Origin: Mytilus galloprovincialis
Lineage: Eukaryota; Mollusca; Bivalvia; Mytilida; Mytilidae
DNA: 64,000 bases
Direction of reading: 5' to 3'
Assembly: GCF_965363235.1 (NCBI RefSeq)
Contig: NC_134843.1
Coordinates: forward strand, 69,417,865 to 69,481,864
Positions 42,015 through 53,544 of this stretch are shown piece after piece. The notes beneath the pieces were generated by a model that ran no database searches, had not been told where the DNA came from, and was given only the letters and a program-made list of their open reading frames with translations. A program made the position numbers and the translations under genes. Positions within the stretch are counted from its first letter, which is position 1. Every line of letters begins with the position of its first letter.

Positions 42015-43753
42015 TTATTGGTTGTGCACACCAAATGCCTCGGAGAACAATGATATCTGTCCATACCATATTGGAATTCTATCAATCTGTGAACTGATCT
42101 GACAATGCAGTATTAGAGGATTTTTTTCATCTTCCCAGCTCTCTGAATATAACCCGTCACCCCATTTACTTGTTTGGAGGTATAACAAATTAAATTTCTT
42201 GATATGAAATTCATGAAAGTTTCTTTGAATATTTCTGTAAAACTGTTTGTTTGAGGCAATGCTGGCATTTTCAATAAAATACTGAAAGTAAGAAGCACAG
42301 CGAGTTTTATGCCTGATGTCAGTATCACTCAATGGGACAGAAAATTCATTATAGAATGTGTCTGTTGGCTTTTCTTGAGGATTTATGAACGTAGCTCGAT
42401 GACTTTTATCTTCGTCAGCATTTTCCTTCATCTCATAACGTTTTCTCCACCATTCAGGTATTTGTTCCACGCTATTTTCATTCACATTGATAATTGTATG
42501 GATATTTTTACAGGAAACTGATGGTTTCATTTTCCCGCCACAACAAAGTTCTACAACTGTAGTGAATGAGGTATTTCCGACCCGTTTCAATTTACAACTA
42601 ACTTCCACTGGAGCTTTGGGAGTAATAACTTCATAAAAGTCCTTCTTAATATCAACTGAGCAAGCTTTGGTAATGGTTGAGTAGTTTTGTTTCAGTAAGG
42701 TATTATAGTCTAGGAATGTCTCTTGATTATAAAATGCTGCCGTCTCTACTGTATTCATCATGTCAAATACCCTCCATATGTCTGGTTGACCTTTATGGAA
42801 AGAAAGGTACACAAATTATACAAGCTAAAGGGTATGCTACATGTACATGTATGCAATTAAGTATTTTAGTAGGCCAACACTTATTACATGTTAACAATGT
42901 ATAACAGATGTACTAAAGTAAAATTAAAATAAGAATGTGTCTATAGTACACGGATGGCAACATGCACTATAATTTTCTTTGTTCAGTGGACCATGAAATT
43001 TGGGTCAAAACTAACTTTGTATTAAAATTTGAAAGATCATATCAAAGGGAGCACGTGTACTAAGTTTCAAGTCGATTGAACTTCCAACTTCATCAAAACT
43101 AATTTGACCATTGTTGACCAAAATCTTTGACCTGAAGAAGGTCAGACGGAAGAACAAATTAACAGACTGAAAAACATAATGCCCCTAGGTGGGTCATAAA
43201 AAGTTCAGAATAACAAATCTTACAAGTACAGATTCTAGTAAAATTTACTTGCATATATCAAAGTATATATAAACATGACCTGAGCTTGACTTTATTGACT
43301 GCATCTTTTTATTATAGAAGAATATTTCATCTTTTCACTATCACAGTATGTTTTTCTTTTCATTTTAATGTGGTTGATGTGGTTTGTTGGTACATGCACA
43401 CACATATTTTTTGTTATCTCTTATCATGTACAACTACTTAACACATGTATAAACTATTATGGAACTAATGCCTTATATAATATTTGCTAAATACACTGGA
43501 CACTTGCCAGCCTTTCATGGCCTAGTGGTTAACTCTCGACCTAAATTTTTTTTTGGTAAACTTTAACTATCTTTTTACAAATGCTAGGTTCACATTTCAC
43601 ATATACATTTGTATTGTCATGACTTAACATGTATACATTTCATCTGACTTACCAAAATGATCCATATCATCATATCGTAACCCTGGTAACACAATATCTA
43701 CTTCATTTTGCTTGCTATTCACATTCAACCTCAAATTCAGTGATGGATATGCT
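42015..43753 (-). CDS. Double-hotdog acyl-CoA thioesterase-like protein, 5' end not found
   Basis: Two exons in phase: 43653-43753 (acceptor 'gacag', donor gtaagt) and 42015-42790 (acceptor 'ataaag', stop TAA). The junction falls inside DMDHF-G-QPD. The first hotdog has RYDDMDHFG, which fits the family's D-x-D-x-x-G motif, although the usual His after G is Gln. A long helix (FDMMNTVETAAFYN) follows, then strands (APVEVSCKLKRVG, FTTVVELC) and EWWRKRYE. The second has LSDTDIRHKTRCASYFQYF, again the D-x-D loop with a helix, then YLQTSKWGDGL and a closing strand. This two-domain layout is typical of thioesterase-superfamily proteins acting on acyl-CoA or acyl-ACP, but substrate and location are unknown. 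At least one more upstream exon is needed: the first exon shown starts in phase 2, and no start codon is visible. Confidence 0.65.
42926..43200 (+). repeat. Dispersed repeat, long copy ('tacacggatg' family)
   Basis: It runs 'gtgtctatagtacacggatg', 'ttgttcagtggaccatgaaa', 'cgtgtactaagtttcaag', 'aacataatgcccctaggtgg'. The similarity between units 1 and 2 ends inside this repeat, at about 20,040 and 42,980. Confidence 0.7.
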
Positions 43754-45222
43754 CTGTCAATAATAAAAAAAAAAATCATTAAATTTTAATTTGCAGATCT
43801 AGAGTAAAAAAAATGTACATGTACATGTAGATCTCCAAGACTTGCCGAATAGTCTTCATAAATCTTGGAGCTCTTTGCTGAATTTTTTTCTATCTTTTTT
43901 TCTATTTATTTGATAAAAGAAAAATAATGTTTAACCTCATTTTTGCATTTTATTTCAATATCATCTACAAACAAAAATTGTATTGTTTTTTGTCTTCAGT
44001 CATGTTAGTTTTTACCTGAACTATTGCCTGAAATTTTCTGGATTAGCTTTATTTACATGTATTGAGAACCAATCAATTTAAATTTTACTTTTATCTTCTA
44101 GAGTAGTAAATAATTTATTAACACTGTAGAATATTATCTGCATATATTTGAACAAAATGTTGAGTCATTCAAATAAAATGTCATTTAAAGAAATATTAAA
44201 TAATGCCATTATAGACATGATAGAACCTTTTGACACCCCTTTGAACATTAATTAACAGGCGCTGGAATTAAAATCTACATGTACATTAACCCATTCTATT
44301 CTATCATAAATAACTTTCAAACTGTATGAGAAGAAATAGATTTTAATTTTATAGCAGATGGAGGTCCTGAAGTAGACAATCCAAAGCCTCTGACAACTCA
44401 ATCAATACTGTTCATGTTGCTGCTATATATTTATTTATATATATGTAAAGCCTTTTAACCAGTTTTCAATTATTTTAATACAGCTATTTAGCAGTGACCA
44501 TGGTGACATGATTCTTATCCATTTTCCAAAAAGCTGACAGGGAAATGTGAACAAGTTAGTCATGTTAGTTAAAAAAATTGTTTCTCATTTTTTTTTCATC
44601 AATGGCAATATTCGTATTTATAAGATGTGGTAAAGAGACAACTCTCCATCCTAGTCAAAATGTAAAAATAATTATGTCCAAATATAGCCTTCAAGACAGA
44701 GCCTTGGCTCACACTGAACAAACTGTAACATGTATAAACATGATAGAGGGTCCCAAAAATGGTTAGAACAAAACAATTTAAACATGTTAAACAGGAAAAC
44801 CAATGGTGTAATTTTAAATCAATAAACATGAGAAACACATTGTAAAATACATATTGAAATTTTGCTAACAATTTGCATATATATAGCATGTATAGGCTAT
44901 TTTTTGCCGGATTAAATCAAATATTTAATAAAAAATATACCTTCATGTGCTACGTACTTTTTAAGTAAAATGAAGACCAAATTTTATATATTTGTTACAA
45001 ATTTAGATTTGTGGATGTATTTTTCCTTTCGACAGAAATACATAACTTTTTTGTTTTAAAAGATAAACACTAGCTGTTTTTTGTTAAATTATATATGTAA
45101 ATTCTGTTTTATATAAATTTCCTTTAAATATGTGCCATTTGTTTTTCAAATATCTCATATTTATCAAATGTTCACGAATGTAGTAAAAAAACATCATTTT
45201 TTGCCGCATAATTACATTGTAG
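43754..45222. other. Upstream region of the double-hotdog gene
   Basis: No further exon could be recognised, though the missing 5' exon should be on this side. It contains one dispersed repeat (44,625-44,840). Confidence 0.45.
44625..44840 (+). repeat. Dispersed repeat (GAGACAACTCTCC family)
   Basis: 'gatgtggtaaagagacaactctcc', 'ccttggctcacactgaac', 'aacaggaaaaccaatggt'. Same order as 23,696-23,965. Confidence 0.65.
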
Positions 45223-45225
45223 TTA

Positions 45226-45288
45226 GGCCTAAAAAAAATAATGTTGTGTTTCCGATCACCCCCTTGAAATTTTGAAGGGACGGTAGGT

Positions 45289-45330
<42 letters not shown>

Positions 45331-46395
45331 TATTATATAAAACTCAATTTCCAGTTACCAGACAAAAGTTTGGGATTTAATAGAAAGAGATTGATTACCC
45401 ACTTTAAAAATCTCCCTGAGATAACTTTTAGTTTACCGCTTTTAAAATCCCCCTTAAATAACTTTTAGTTTACCCCCTTTTAAAATACCCCTGAAAAAAA
45501 ATAAGTCCAAACCTAAAAAATAATTGGGCTGCACTTCCCCTAGGAAATTAGCTTTTTAAACCCAATTCCCCTATTTCAGGACCAAAAGTTTGGGATTGTC
45601 AGAGAAAGAAATTGAGAAGATGTGGGGCAGATTCATTTATAGGAACATGAACCAAACATCATCCCAAACTTACAGATAGACACATATATTATATACACTG
45701 TTCCCTGGCAGGACACTTTCTTTTGGCAAAGCATCTGTGGCTTTTCATCAGAATGTCTAAAGCGTTGATTGGCTGAATAGTTTCAGATGGATTAATTTCA
45801 GGTTCATTTTGAAGAAGGGTCTGGCATGAAAATTTGATAAATTTAATTCCAAAAGATTGCATTGTTCCAATAGTTGTGTTATTGTCATCAATCTCGGTCT
45901 AGTCATTTTTGCCGGTGGCCGAGCACAAAATTTGTGTTGTGTATTTTTTTTCATCGATGTTAGACATTGGATGAATTTCATTGCTAATTAATGTCAAAAA
46001 AGGTGTTACTTTCTGTAAAATTTAGAAATATTTTTTTCTCCGCGAAATGGTCACATTTTCCGCATTGAACATTGAATAGGACACGTTGTGTTGCCATGTT
46101 CAAACACTGACAAACGAAAATAACTACTGTGCATGCTCCTGCATATATAATTAGCCAAGAAGATTCCACTTTCCAGTACATACTAAAAATAAGCCTCGAG
46201 TTTAAAATTAGCGTTGTTTTCTTTTGGGGCGATAAAAAGATCGAGGGACTTAGAATTTTTTATTTTCTTTCAGAAAAAACGGTCGGTAGGTATACAAATT
46301 ATTTTTTTTCCCACATCAGCTTTAAAAACTTTTGAGTCGCGGTCTGAAGGACAGTCGGTCGGGTGACCGGAAACACAACATTTTTTTTTTAGGCC
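45226..46395. mobile_element. PIF/Harbinger-like non-autonomous DNA transposon (1,170 bp)
   Basis: The ends are inverted repeats of about 37 bp that start GGCCTAAAAAAAA and continue ATGTTGTGTTTCCG-TCACC. A TTA is repeated on both outer sides (45223-45225 and 46396-46398). A 3-bp TTA/TAA target duplication with a GG-initial terminal repeat is the pattern of PIF/Harbinger elements. The inside has a poly-T run of about 30 (near 45,295) and no transposase or long frame, so it depends on another element. The ends differ at only a few positions, which suggests moderate age. Confidence 0.7.
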
Positions 46396-46846
46396 TTATC
46401 AAATTTAAAAAAATTACACTATTTACATTTTCGTGAAGATTGGCACAAATGATCTTCTTACCTAATCAAACCAAATGGCATTTTAAAACAGAGGGGTCCA
46501 TGAACTCGTTTTCAAGTTACAATGTAGATGAGTTTGAATGTCAATGATGATAAAAATCAGTGGAAAACTTAATGTTTTCCCGATATGTCATAGTTTGACC
46601 TCACGAAAATAACAAATTATATGCCCTTAAGAACCACACAATCAAACGACAAGCACTGAACAACAGGCTCATAACTTAGAACATGTGCATGATATGCTGC
46701 AGATTAAAACTACAGTAGTAAGGTGCTGAAATCTCCCCTAACCTGGGGCAGTGGTGCAAACAGTACATCACAGGAAAGCATTATACAGACTATAGAACTG
46801 TGGACGGAGTCTCTTGAAATATTTATTTTCAAATTGAGAAATATAT

Positions 46847-46868
46847 ACAGAACAGAACAGAACAGAAC
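46847..46868 (+). repeat. (ACAGA)n short tandem repeat
   Basis: Four to five units followed by 'tattttatttccaattaagg', which resembles a retroelement 3' end. Too short to class. Confidence 0.5.
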
Positions 46869-47150
46869 ATATTTTATTTCCAATTAAGGGCCCACAAGGG
46901 GCATACAGAGTATACATGAATAAGGCAAAAGAATATTGATTTGCATAGATACATAGATACAAACAACTTTTTTTTTTACATACAGTTACAATACAATTAC
47001 TAACTCATATATGTACATGTTGTGTCACAGGAATCGGAAGTTCTATCAATAAAATTCTGTAAATAATAAAGTTGCTATCAATAGAGCTTCTCGATGTTGT
47101 GTCAAATGCTATAAATGTATGATGTAATGGAATAAAGACTTCAATTGAAT

Positions 47151-47324
47151 CTAAAATAAGCTATTTTCTTTAGAATTTAATTTGCTGTCTACCTGATAAG
47201 TTTTCTTATCGAATGTCTCAATGTTGTCATGATTTGTAAGCAAGATCTGGTCACTGCGAAACTGAGAAACAGGGCACCAGTAAGAAATGAAACACATGTT
47301 AGGATGGTTCTTTGTCGGAATCAT
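47151..47324 (-). CDS. Unassigned 57-residue open frame
   Basis: I do not recognise it. It begins Met-Ile-Pro-Thr-Lys and includes MCFISYWCPVSQF and ILLTNHDNIETFDKK, ending in TAG. Composition is more protein-like than the surrounding AT-rich frames (W, C, P, H, D, Q all present), and a possible donor (gtagac) lies after TYQ. It may be a lost exon of a gene or a repeat fragment. There is no acceptor I would defend. Confidence 0.2.
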   Translation of the reverse strand: MIPTKNHPNMCFISYWCPVSQFRSDQILLTNHDNIETFDKKTYQVDSKLNSKENSLF

Positions 47325-47539
47325 AAAAAAAGTACACTATTACCCATTTAATGAATCTAAAAACTAAAACTACAACGAACCATTAATTTATATTTTTCGT
47401 TATATGCAAATATGAATCCACTTGGACATCAGAGAAAGTCCATTTTCAACACAATGCTACATAATTTTCAAAACAAAACAAAAATCACTTTAAAAGATCC
47501 TTTTCATTGACTATATGCATCTTACATATGACGTGGCCA

Positions 47540-47990
47540 GCCAGTCTGTGTTTATACAACCCGTCGCTTGTGTTTTTTTCCATGGTTAATATTTGCTATT
47601 TTGTTTGTTTGTTTCTCTCTATGTGATTTAGATGATACCACAATGTTGACTGCTGTGCCATTATAGACATTCAGTTTACCTATTGTGTCTGGTTATTTTT
47701 TGTTCACTCAGCATTTGGCATGAAATTTTAGACGACTGTCTATATATTTATAAGTGAGAGGTTTAGCAAGCAATTAAACCAGCTGGTTTAATCTGCCATT
47801 TCTAAATGAGAAAATGCCTGTACCAAGTCAGGAATATATGACAGTTGTTATGATCCATTCGTTTGATGTGTTTGAGCTTTTGATTTTGCCATTTCATCAT
47901 GTTGATTAGGGACTCTTTTTTATGATAATTCGGCTCGGAGTCCAGTAATTTTGTGATCTTACTTTGTTCATGTGGTAACCCGAAAGAGCC
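47540..47990 (-). repeat. Dispersed repeat, minus orientation
   Basis: Blocks 'ataagtgagaggtttagc', 'aatgcctgtaccaagtcagg', 'tgatgtgtttgagcttttga' and 'gattagggactcttttttatg', the reverse complement of the family in 38,860-39,075. Confidence 0.65.
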
Positions 47991-48064
47991 CGTCCTTTTT
48001 CATCAGTCGATTGTACATGTGACACTATCGAAAACGAATTTTAATCGTACTTAAATTCCTTGAT

Positions 48065-50030
48065 AAAGTAAGTAAGTATATTAAGTAAAACTTTATTTGG
48101 ATTCGGCATATTGACAAACAATACAAACATAAGCTCTAATGAGTTTTTCACCGAATATAAAAACATATCGGCAATAACAAATAAAGCAAGGCATGCAGCA
48201 TGCAATAAATAATAAAAAGCAGCACCAAAATTTAACTCTAAGCAAATAGCATATACATGTATCTTTCAAAATACCAAAACATATATATGAAGCACTAAAT
48301 TTTTTTTAAATTTGCAGTTTAAAATATTTTTTTTTTAAATTTATGATTTATAAAGTAAAAATTTCAAATCTTTCAAATTTTAAAAAGTAAAAAACAAAAT
48401 TTCAGTTGCAATGCAAGCTGTTAATGCAGCATAAAAAGCATAACTTATTGTAACACAAATTATCTACAGGCAGAGCAAAAACATTCTGTTCCACTCCAGG
48501 ACTGAACAAGACTCTTAAAATGTGAGAAGCTGTTAACAGTCCTGAAATGGTCTGGTAAGCTATTCCATAAAGAAGCAGCAGCAAAACTAAAAGATTTGTT
48601 TCCATATGAGGTAGTTCTTACCTGTGTTATTTCCAAAACATTACTGTATCTAAAAGAATATTTAGTGTGTTTAATTTGGAGTAAATTTTGTAAACATACA
48701 GGAGCCAAATTATCTTAAATTTTATAAGTCTCAAGTGCCATTGATGTCCTGATGTGTCTTACTTGTAGGGTTGGAACCTTTACGTTCTCAAGAAGAGTTT
48801 CAGAGGATGATAAATAGTCGTCATATACAAATCTTAATGCTCTCTCTTGTATTTTTTCAAGTTTTTTAGAATTTTTCTCTGTACAAAAATGCCAAGCCAA
48901 AGGGCAAAAATTAAAATTACTCAAAATAAAAGTATGAAAAATTGTAAGTTTATTTAATCTGTTTAAAAATGATCCAATTCTCTTGAGAACATTCAGCTGT
49001 TGTGATGCCTTTCTACACAAATTACTTATATGTGCATCAAATTTTAGTTGGTAATCAATATCAATTCCAAGTAACTTTACTGTTTCTTCACATGATAAAA
49101 TATTTTGCTAAATTTGTATAGATGGATTTTTTGCAAAGGTTTTTTTCCCTACAGCAATAACTTGAAATTTATCAGGATTTGCCTGCATCTTATTTTCTTT
49201 AAACCAATCAATAAGCACTCGAGACTGTCAGATTCTAATATGGATATGAGATGGTCATAATCCGGACTACTAAAAGACAGAGTATTGTCGTCCGCATAAT
49301 CATATAATGTACTATGTTTAACAAAATAAAAAATATCATTTATGAAGATATTAAATAAAAGGGGCCCCAATATGGAACCTTGGGGTACCCCTTTTTGGAT
49401 GTCAGCCCAGCTACTCAGAACACCGTTTACTTTAATTTGCTGTTTTCTATCAGAAAGATATGATTTTAATAAAGATACTGAATTTGGAGAAACACCATAT
49501 GCTAGTAATTTATCTAGTAAAATTTCATGAGGTAAGCAGTCAAAAGCTTTTGATAAATCCATAAGAACTGCAGCTATACATGTATATAAGTTTTTGTCTA
49601 AAGCTTTACGCCAGTCTTCCAGTAATCTGAGCAACGTAGTCCACTCTGACATCCATGTCCTCTACGGAAAGCACCTAGATAAGGATTAAAAATGGAATCA
49701 AAGAAATCGTATAACTGTATTTCAAATATCTTTTCGTAAAATTTTGAAAAAATAGGTAAAACACTGACTGGTCTGTAATTTGATTTCAGTAGTGGGTCGC
49801 TCTTTTTATGTAAGGGTGTAACTTGGGCTTCTTTAAGTTTGTCTGGAAATATGCCCGTGTCCACAGTCAAATTAATAAGACTGGTCAGCTGAGGTGCAAC
49901 GACAGATTTACTTGCTTTAACTATTTTGCTGGTATCCCATCTGCTCCAGTTGCTTTTTTGACATTAACTTTATTGATGATTTTTTCCACTTTTTCTGATG
50001 TCACCTTTTCAATACGATCGAACCAATAAC
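48065..50030 (-). mobile_element. 5'-truncated non-LTR retrotransposon (LINE) with RT remnant
   Basis: On the minus strand the reverse-transcriptase blocks appear in order: KKATGADGIPAKIVK, KLKEAQVTPLHKK and NYRPVSVLPIFSKFYEKI (about 50,020-49,690), LMDLSKAFDCLPHE, GVPQGSILGPLLFNIFINDI and YADDNTLSF (about 49,580-49,270), then a thumb region and a C-terminal part (RIGSFLNRL, QERALRFVYDD, ASLWNSLPDHF) to about 48,460. The catalytic YADD is still readable. The order resembles jockey/CR1-like elements. A frameshift near 49,640 and further breaks at about 49,200 and 48,715 make it inactive. The 5' half, with any endonuclease, is missing beyond 50,030. The 3' end near 48,065 has a (TTAC)n-like tail on its own strand. 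Confidence 0.8.
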
Positions 50031-51539
50031 GATAATTTTAGCTTTGATTTGTGTTAGCTGTTATTTATATAACGAGGTTTGAGAGAACGGCAACCGAACA
50101 GCACAAAACAGTACATCAAAAATCATCTAGAATTCAACACATTGCCTTCGAATTCGTAGAAAGACACATCATGTCGCTTTGATTTTGAAAAATACATTAA
50201 TCTTAAAACATCTTTGGACGTTTGACAGCCAAAATCAGTTAAATGGGACCATAGCAATGACCAAAACGGCAAGAATCAGCCTAACACATTTAATTTTTTA
50301 ATGTGGTATATTGCAACTTCTTAATTTTTGATTACGAGCACTGAATAGTCTTATTATATTTTTTTCCCAGCAACTCATTTGAAACATGTTATCATGGTTA
50401 TTACGTGGTGTGTATTACGTTACTTGCTCTGCTCTAACCTTTCAACAGATGAATAACGCGTGTGCTTTTCATTTTCCTTTTTCCATTAATATTGTTGACG
50501 GTTTTGACTTTTCAACTTTTTACACTAAACGATCAAACAATCTTATCAAGCAAACGTGTTCCTGTTTGGTTATTTGATCGTTTGAAAAATCTTATTGCAG
50601 TTGCTGCAACTCAAATACAGACTCTTTTCTAATGACAAAGGTAAATATGTAAGATATATTCTAACCGGAGATGTAATTAAATGATTGATGCTATGTATTT
50701 TTTCTTGGCATCATGTATGTACGTTTGGGCAATCGTGTGTACCGGTTTGATGAGGGTATTGATATGGGCACAAGTTGTCCCACTTTAATAGCAGACATGT
50801 TCTTGTACTATCATTAATCACAGTTAATGGTCAAACTCAGTAAAATGGTAAAGTTCATTCTAAATTCCATTCAATTGATAAATTCAACAAAACTATCCGT
50901 TATCTATATATGACATTTTGTCGCGAAGTAACCAACATTCTATTTTCTTAATTTTTTGGACGGTTTGGATTTCAATGAACGTAATTTGTGTACATATTTT
51001 AAACTGTTATATTATTGAGTCAACTTGAAGGCTTTTTTCATCACACATTGTTCAAAACCTTTACTAAATGCCTCCATTGATACAAATATTTGGTTTGGAT
51101 GTTTGGCTCTACTCAAAGAAGAATGATTACAATCGGAATAGGGTGTCCTTATTTTTACGACCATTTTGTATTCTGAGTCCATAAACGATCCGGGTAAACT
51201 TAGTGAATTTAAAAGTTACCAACTCAGCCTTGTGATTAGATCTTTGAAAATAGTTTCATCGGTATAATTATAATTGAATTCCTTATCAGTAAATAAAAAC
51301 TAAACTGAATAGTATTTTATACACACCGATGTATGTACATTAACGGTTCTGCATTCTGTTGATACCTTAATTTTGGCATTCACAAGATCATGTTTTTTCT
51401 CCGACTGTGAATGACTTTTATACAATATATTCATTGAATGTTGGGTGTGCTTTTATACGCTAAATCCATCAAATATTGGATGTGAACTGATTGATATTTT
51501 GATCTTAGACACTCGTTTGAATTGTTTTACATTTGTCAT

Positions 51540-51665
51540 TGCAGGGCCTTGGTATGTGTGTTTCTGATTGTAGAAGGCCGTACAGTGACCTGTAGTTTTT
51601 AAATTTAATGTCAGTTGGTATCTGGTGGGGATACGTCTCATTGACAATCATACCACATCTTAATT
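51540..51665 (-). repeat. Dispersed repeat, minus orientation
   Basis: 'gcagggccttggtatgtgtg', 'ggccgtacagtgacctgtag' and 'gtctcattgacaatcatacc', the reverse complement of the family at 5,590. Confidence 0.6.
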
Positions 51666-52262
51666 CTTACTTTTTTAAAGACTGTGCAAAACGACCTCCA
51701 ACATAAAAAAATGGCTTAGATGCAACTAAGGATCACGCACGTATATTGTTTACTTATTGACTGGCTATGAGTAGAATGGTACGTTTATTGTTCCCGAGGT
51801 TCAACTATAATTGCATTGAGGCGTAGCCGAGGTCAATAGCTGTATCAGAGATGATAATTCACTTACTATTATTTTATTGAAAAAGACAACAGAAAATAAA
51901 TGGCGGGGGTATACATGTATATATCAACTAATCCTATTATAAAAAAACAGATTATTTATAAAGAAAATAATAATCGAGGCATATTAAATAAATATACAAA
52001 CTAGGGATGGAATCATGAGGCAGATAATTATGCATACTTTCTCTCGATCATCTGGTCACTTGAAATTCACTGGTCCTGAACTGAAATTTCTATTTTACTT
52101 CTTATCATAGATATTTTAAGCAACTACTATTTTTTTATACGGGTGTTGTCATTTATAAGTGTGGATTTGTATTTGACCTCTCCATTTGGATTTGTTGTCT
52201 GATTTTGCAGCTAGACAGTAGTAATTTATTATATATTTGTTTGTATTTGTTGTGTTTGGTTG

Positions 52263-52346
52263 CTGTCTCATTGACTGGTCTCCGCAACTTCTGCCTCATT
52301 GACTGGTCTCCGCAACTTCTGTCTCATTGACTGGTCTCCGCAACTT
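52263..52346 (+). repeat. 28-bp minisatellite, three units
   Basis: The unit 'ctgtctcattgactggtctc' plus 'cgcaactt' occurs at 52263, 52291 and 52319 with one substitution. It is built from the edge of a dispersed repeat (the 'gtctcattgac' word). Confidence 0.85.
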
Positions 52347-53457
52347 CTTTTATCTTTACAACATATCCTTGTATATCATATCATTATTAACCTATAGTTA
52401 CAAATGTATCAATAAGACTGGTGTTTTAGTCTCATGCTCTGGTTACTTTTCACTTTTGTATTAAAAGGTGACGGTGGCGATGGTAAGAGTTGAAGTAGTA
52501 GTAGAAGTTGTTTTTTTTTTTCTCGAAAAGATTGATGATTCAAAATCTCATGAAAATTCATAAAGAATAGAGTGCTTCAGGAAAAAATAGTATGTTTCTG
52601 TCTTAAATTAGTATAACTGAAAATATATGCAACATTGATCCCGAGGGAGATATGTTGTTTCGTGTATGTTGTTAAAACATTGATTGCTTACTAATATTCA
52701 AAGTAGAAAATATTTGTTTGTCCACGTAAAACCCAAACATCCTTCCAACGTAAAGAATTTATAGGAAATAGTTCATGGACTCCAGGAAGAGTTTGACAAT
52801 TTAAAAATATTTCAAACACATAACAACATGTGATATCAAGATTTATTTAAAAAAGAAAATGAAATGATTTTTAAAAATAGAAATCAAAAATATATATACA
52901 CATATCCTCGTCATTTAGTTTTTTTTGTGAATACAATGTAGTTGCGTAATAGGCAATCATATCACATCTACTTACTTCTATATTTATTGAAAATAAAACA
53001 AAAGTATGTTTTTAAATCTAAGTTGTTAAGGACCCAATCGATTATCATTTTGAATATGTGCTTAGTCTAGTCTATTAATATAATAGTTATGTATAGTTAT
53101 GTATTGTATGGTACAATGCCATTTATGAAACAGGAAATAATAATTTCTAATATACAATAGCAATGTACAACCTTCTTATTCGCGGAAGCTTTTGTAATGT
53201 GAGAGAAAAAGAGAAGTCTAAATATAACCTCTAAATAAAATAGAGATTACACTTCAAAAAGACAATATTAAGCATTTTAATAACAAGAAAGTCAGATCTA
53301 TGTTAAGAGTTTTTGGGGTCTAATGCTCATTTGACGAAATAAATTGTTGATGTAAAAAAAATCTGGAAAAAAATCTGTGATGAAAATCATTTACAAAAAG
53401 GTATAAATAAAAGAAAATAGAGTATTTTGCGTTTTCTCAGATTGACTTGTCAGCTCT

Positions 53458-53544
53458 TCAAGGGGTAAGTTCCACACTGGCTCGTCCGCAAGCAAACAGT
53501 TCGTTTTTGTCGTTCGTTATCTTGACCTCTATCGTGTAATTTCC
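53458..53544 (-). CDS. GM2-activator-like gene, exon 5
   Basis: Acceptor 'cctgcag' on its strand, phase 0. GNYTIEVKITNDKNE then LFACGRASVELTP and TGA stop. An upstream in-frame ATG lies in intron sequence and is not used. Confidence 0.8.
   Translation of the reverse strand, partial: GNYTIEVKITNDKNELFACGRASVELTP

Larger units (their letters stand above)
50031..53457. other. Intergenic region
   Basis: No supported gene. It contains dispersed repeats on the minus strand (51,540-51,665; 52,180-52,350), a 28-bp minisatellite, and a short inverted pair 'aaacgatcaaa' / 'tttgatcgttt' at about 50,527 and 50,575. Confidence 0.55.

Noticed and set aside
43510-43545. tRNA-like 'tggcctagtggttaactctcgac'
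   Set aside because: It resembles an A-box, but the following bases do not form a cloverleaf and there is no good B-box. At most a tRNA-derived repeat scrap.
48065-50030. Treating the reverse transcriptase as host or retroviral
   Set aside because: The motif order and the absence of LTR, protease and integrase parts fit a LINE.
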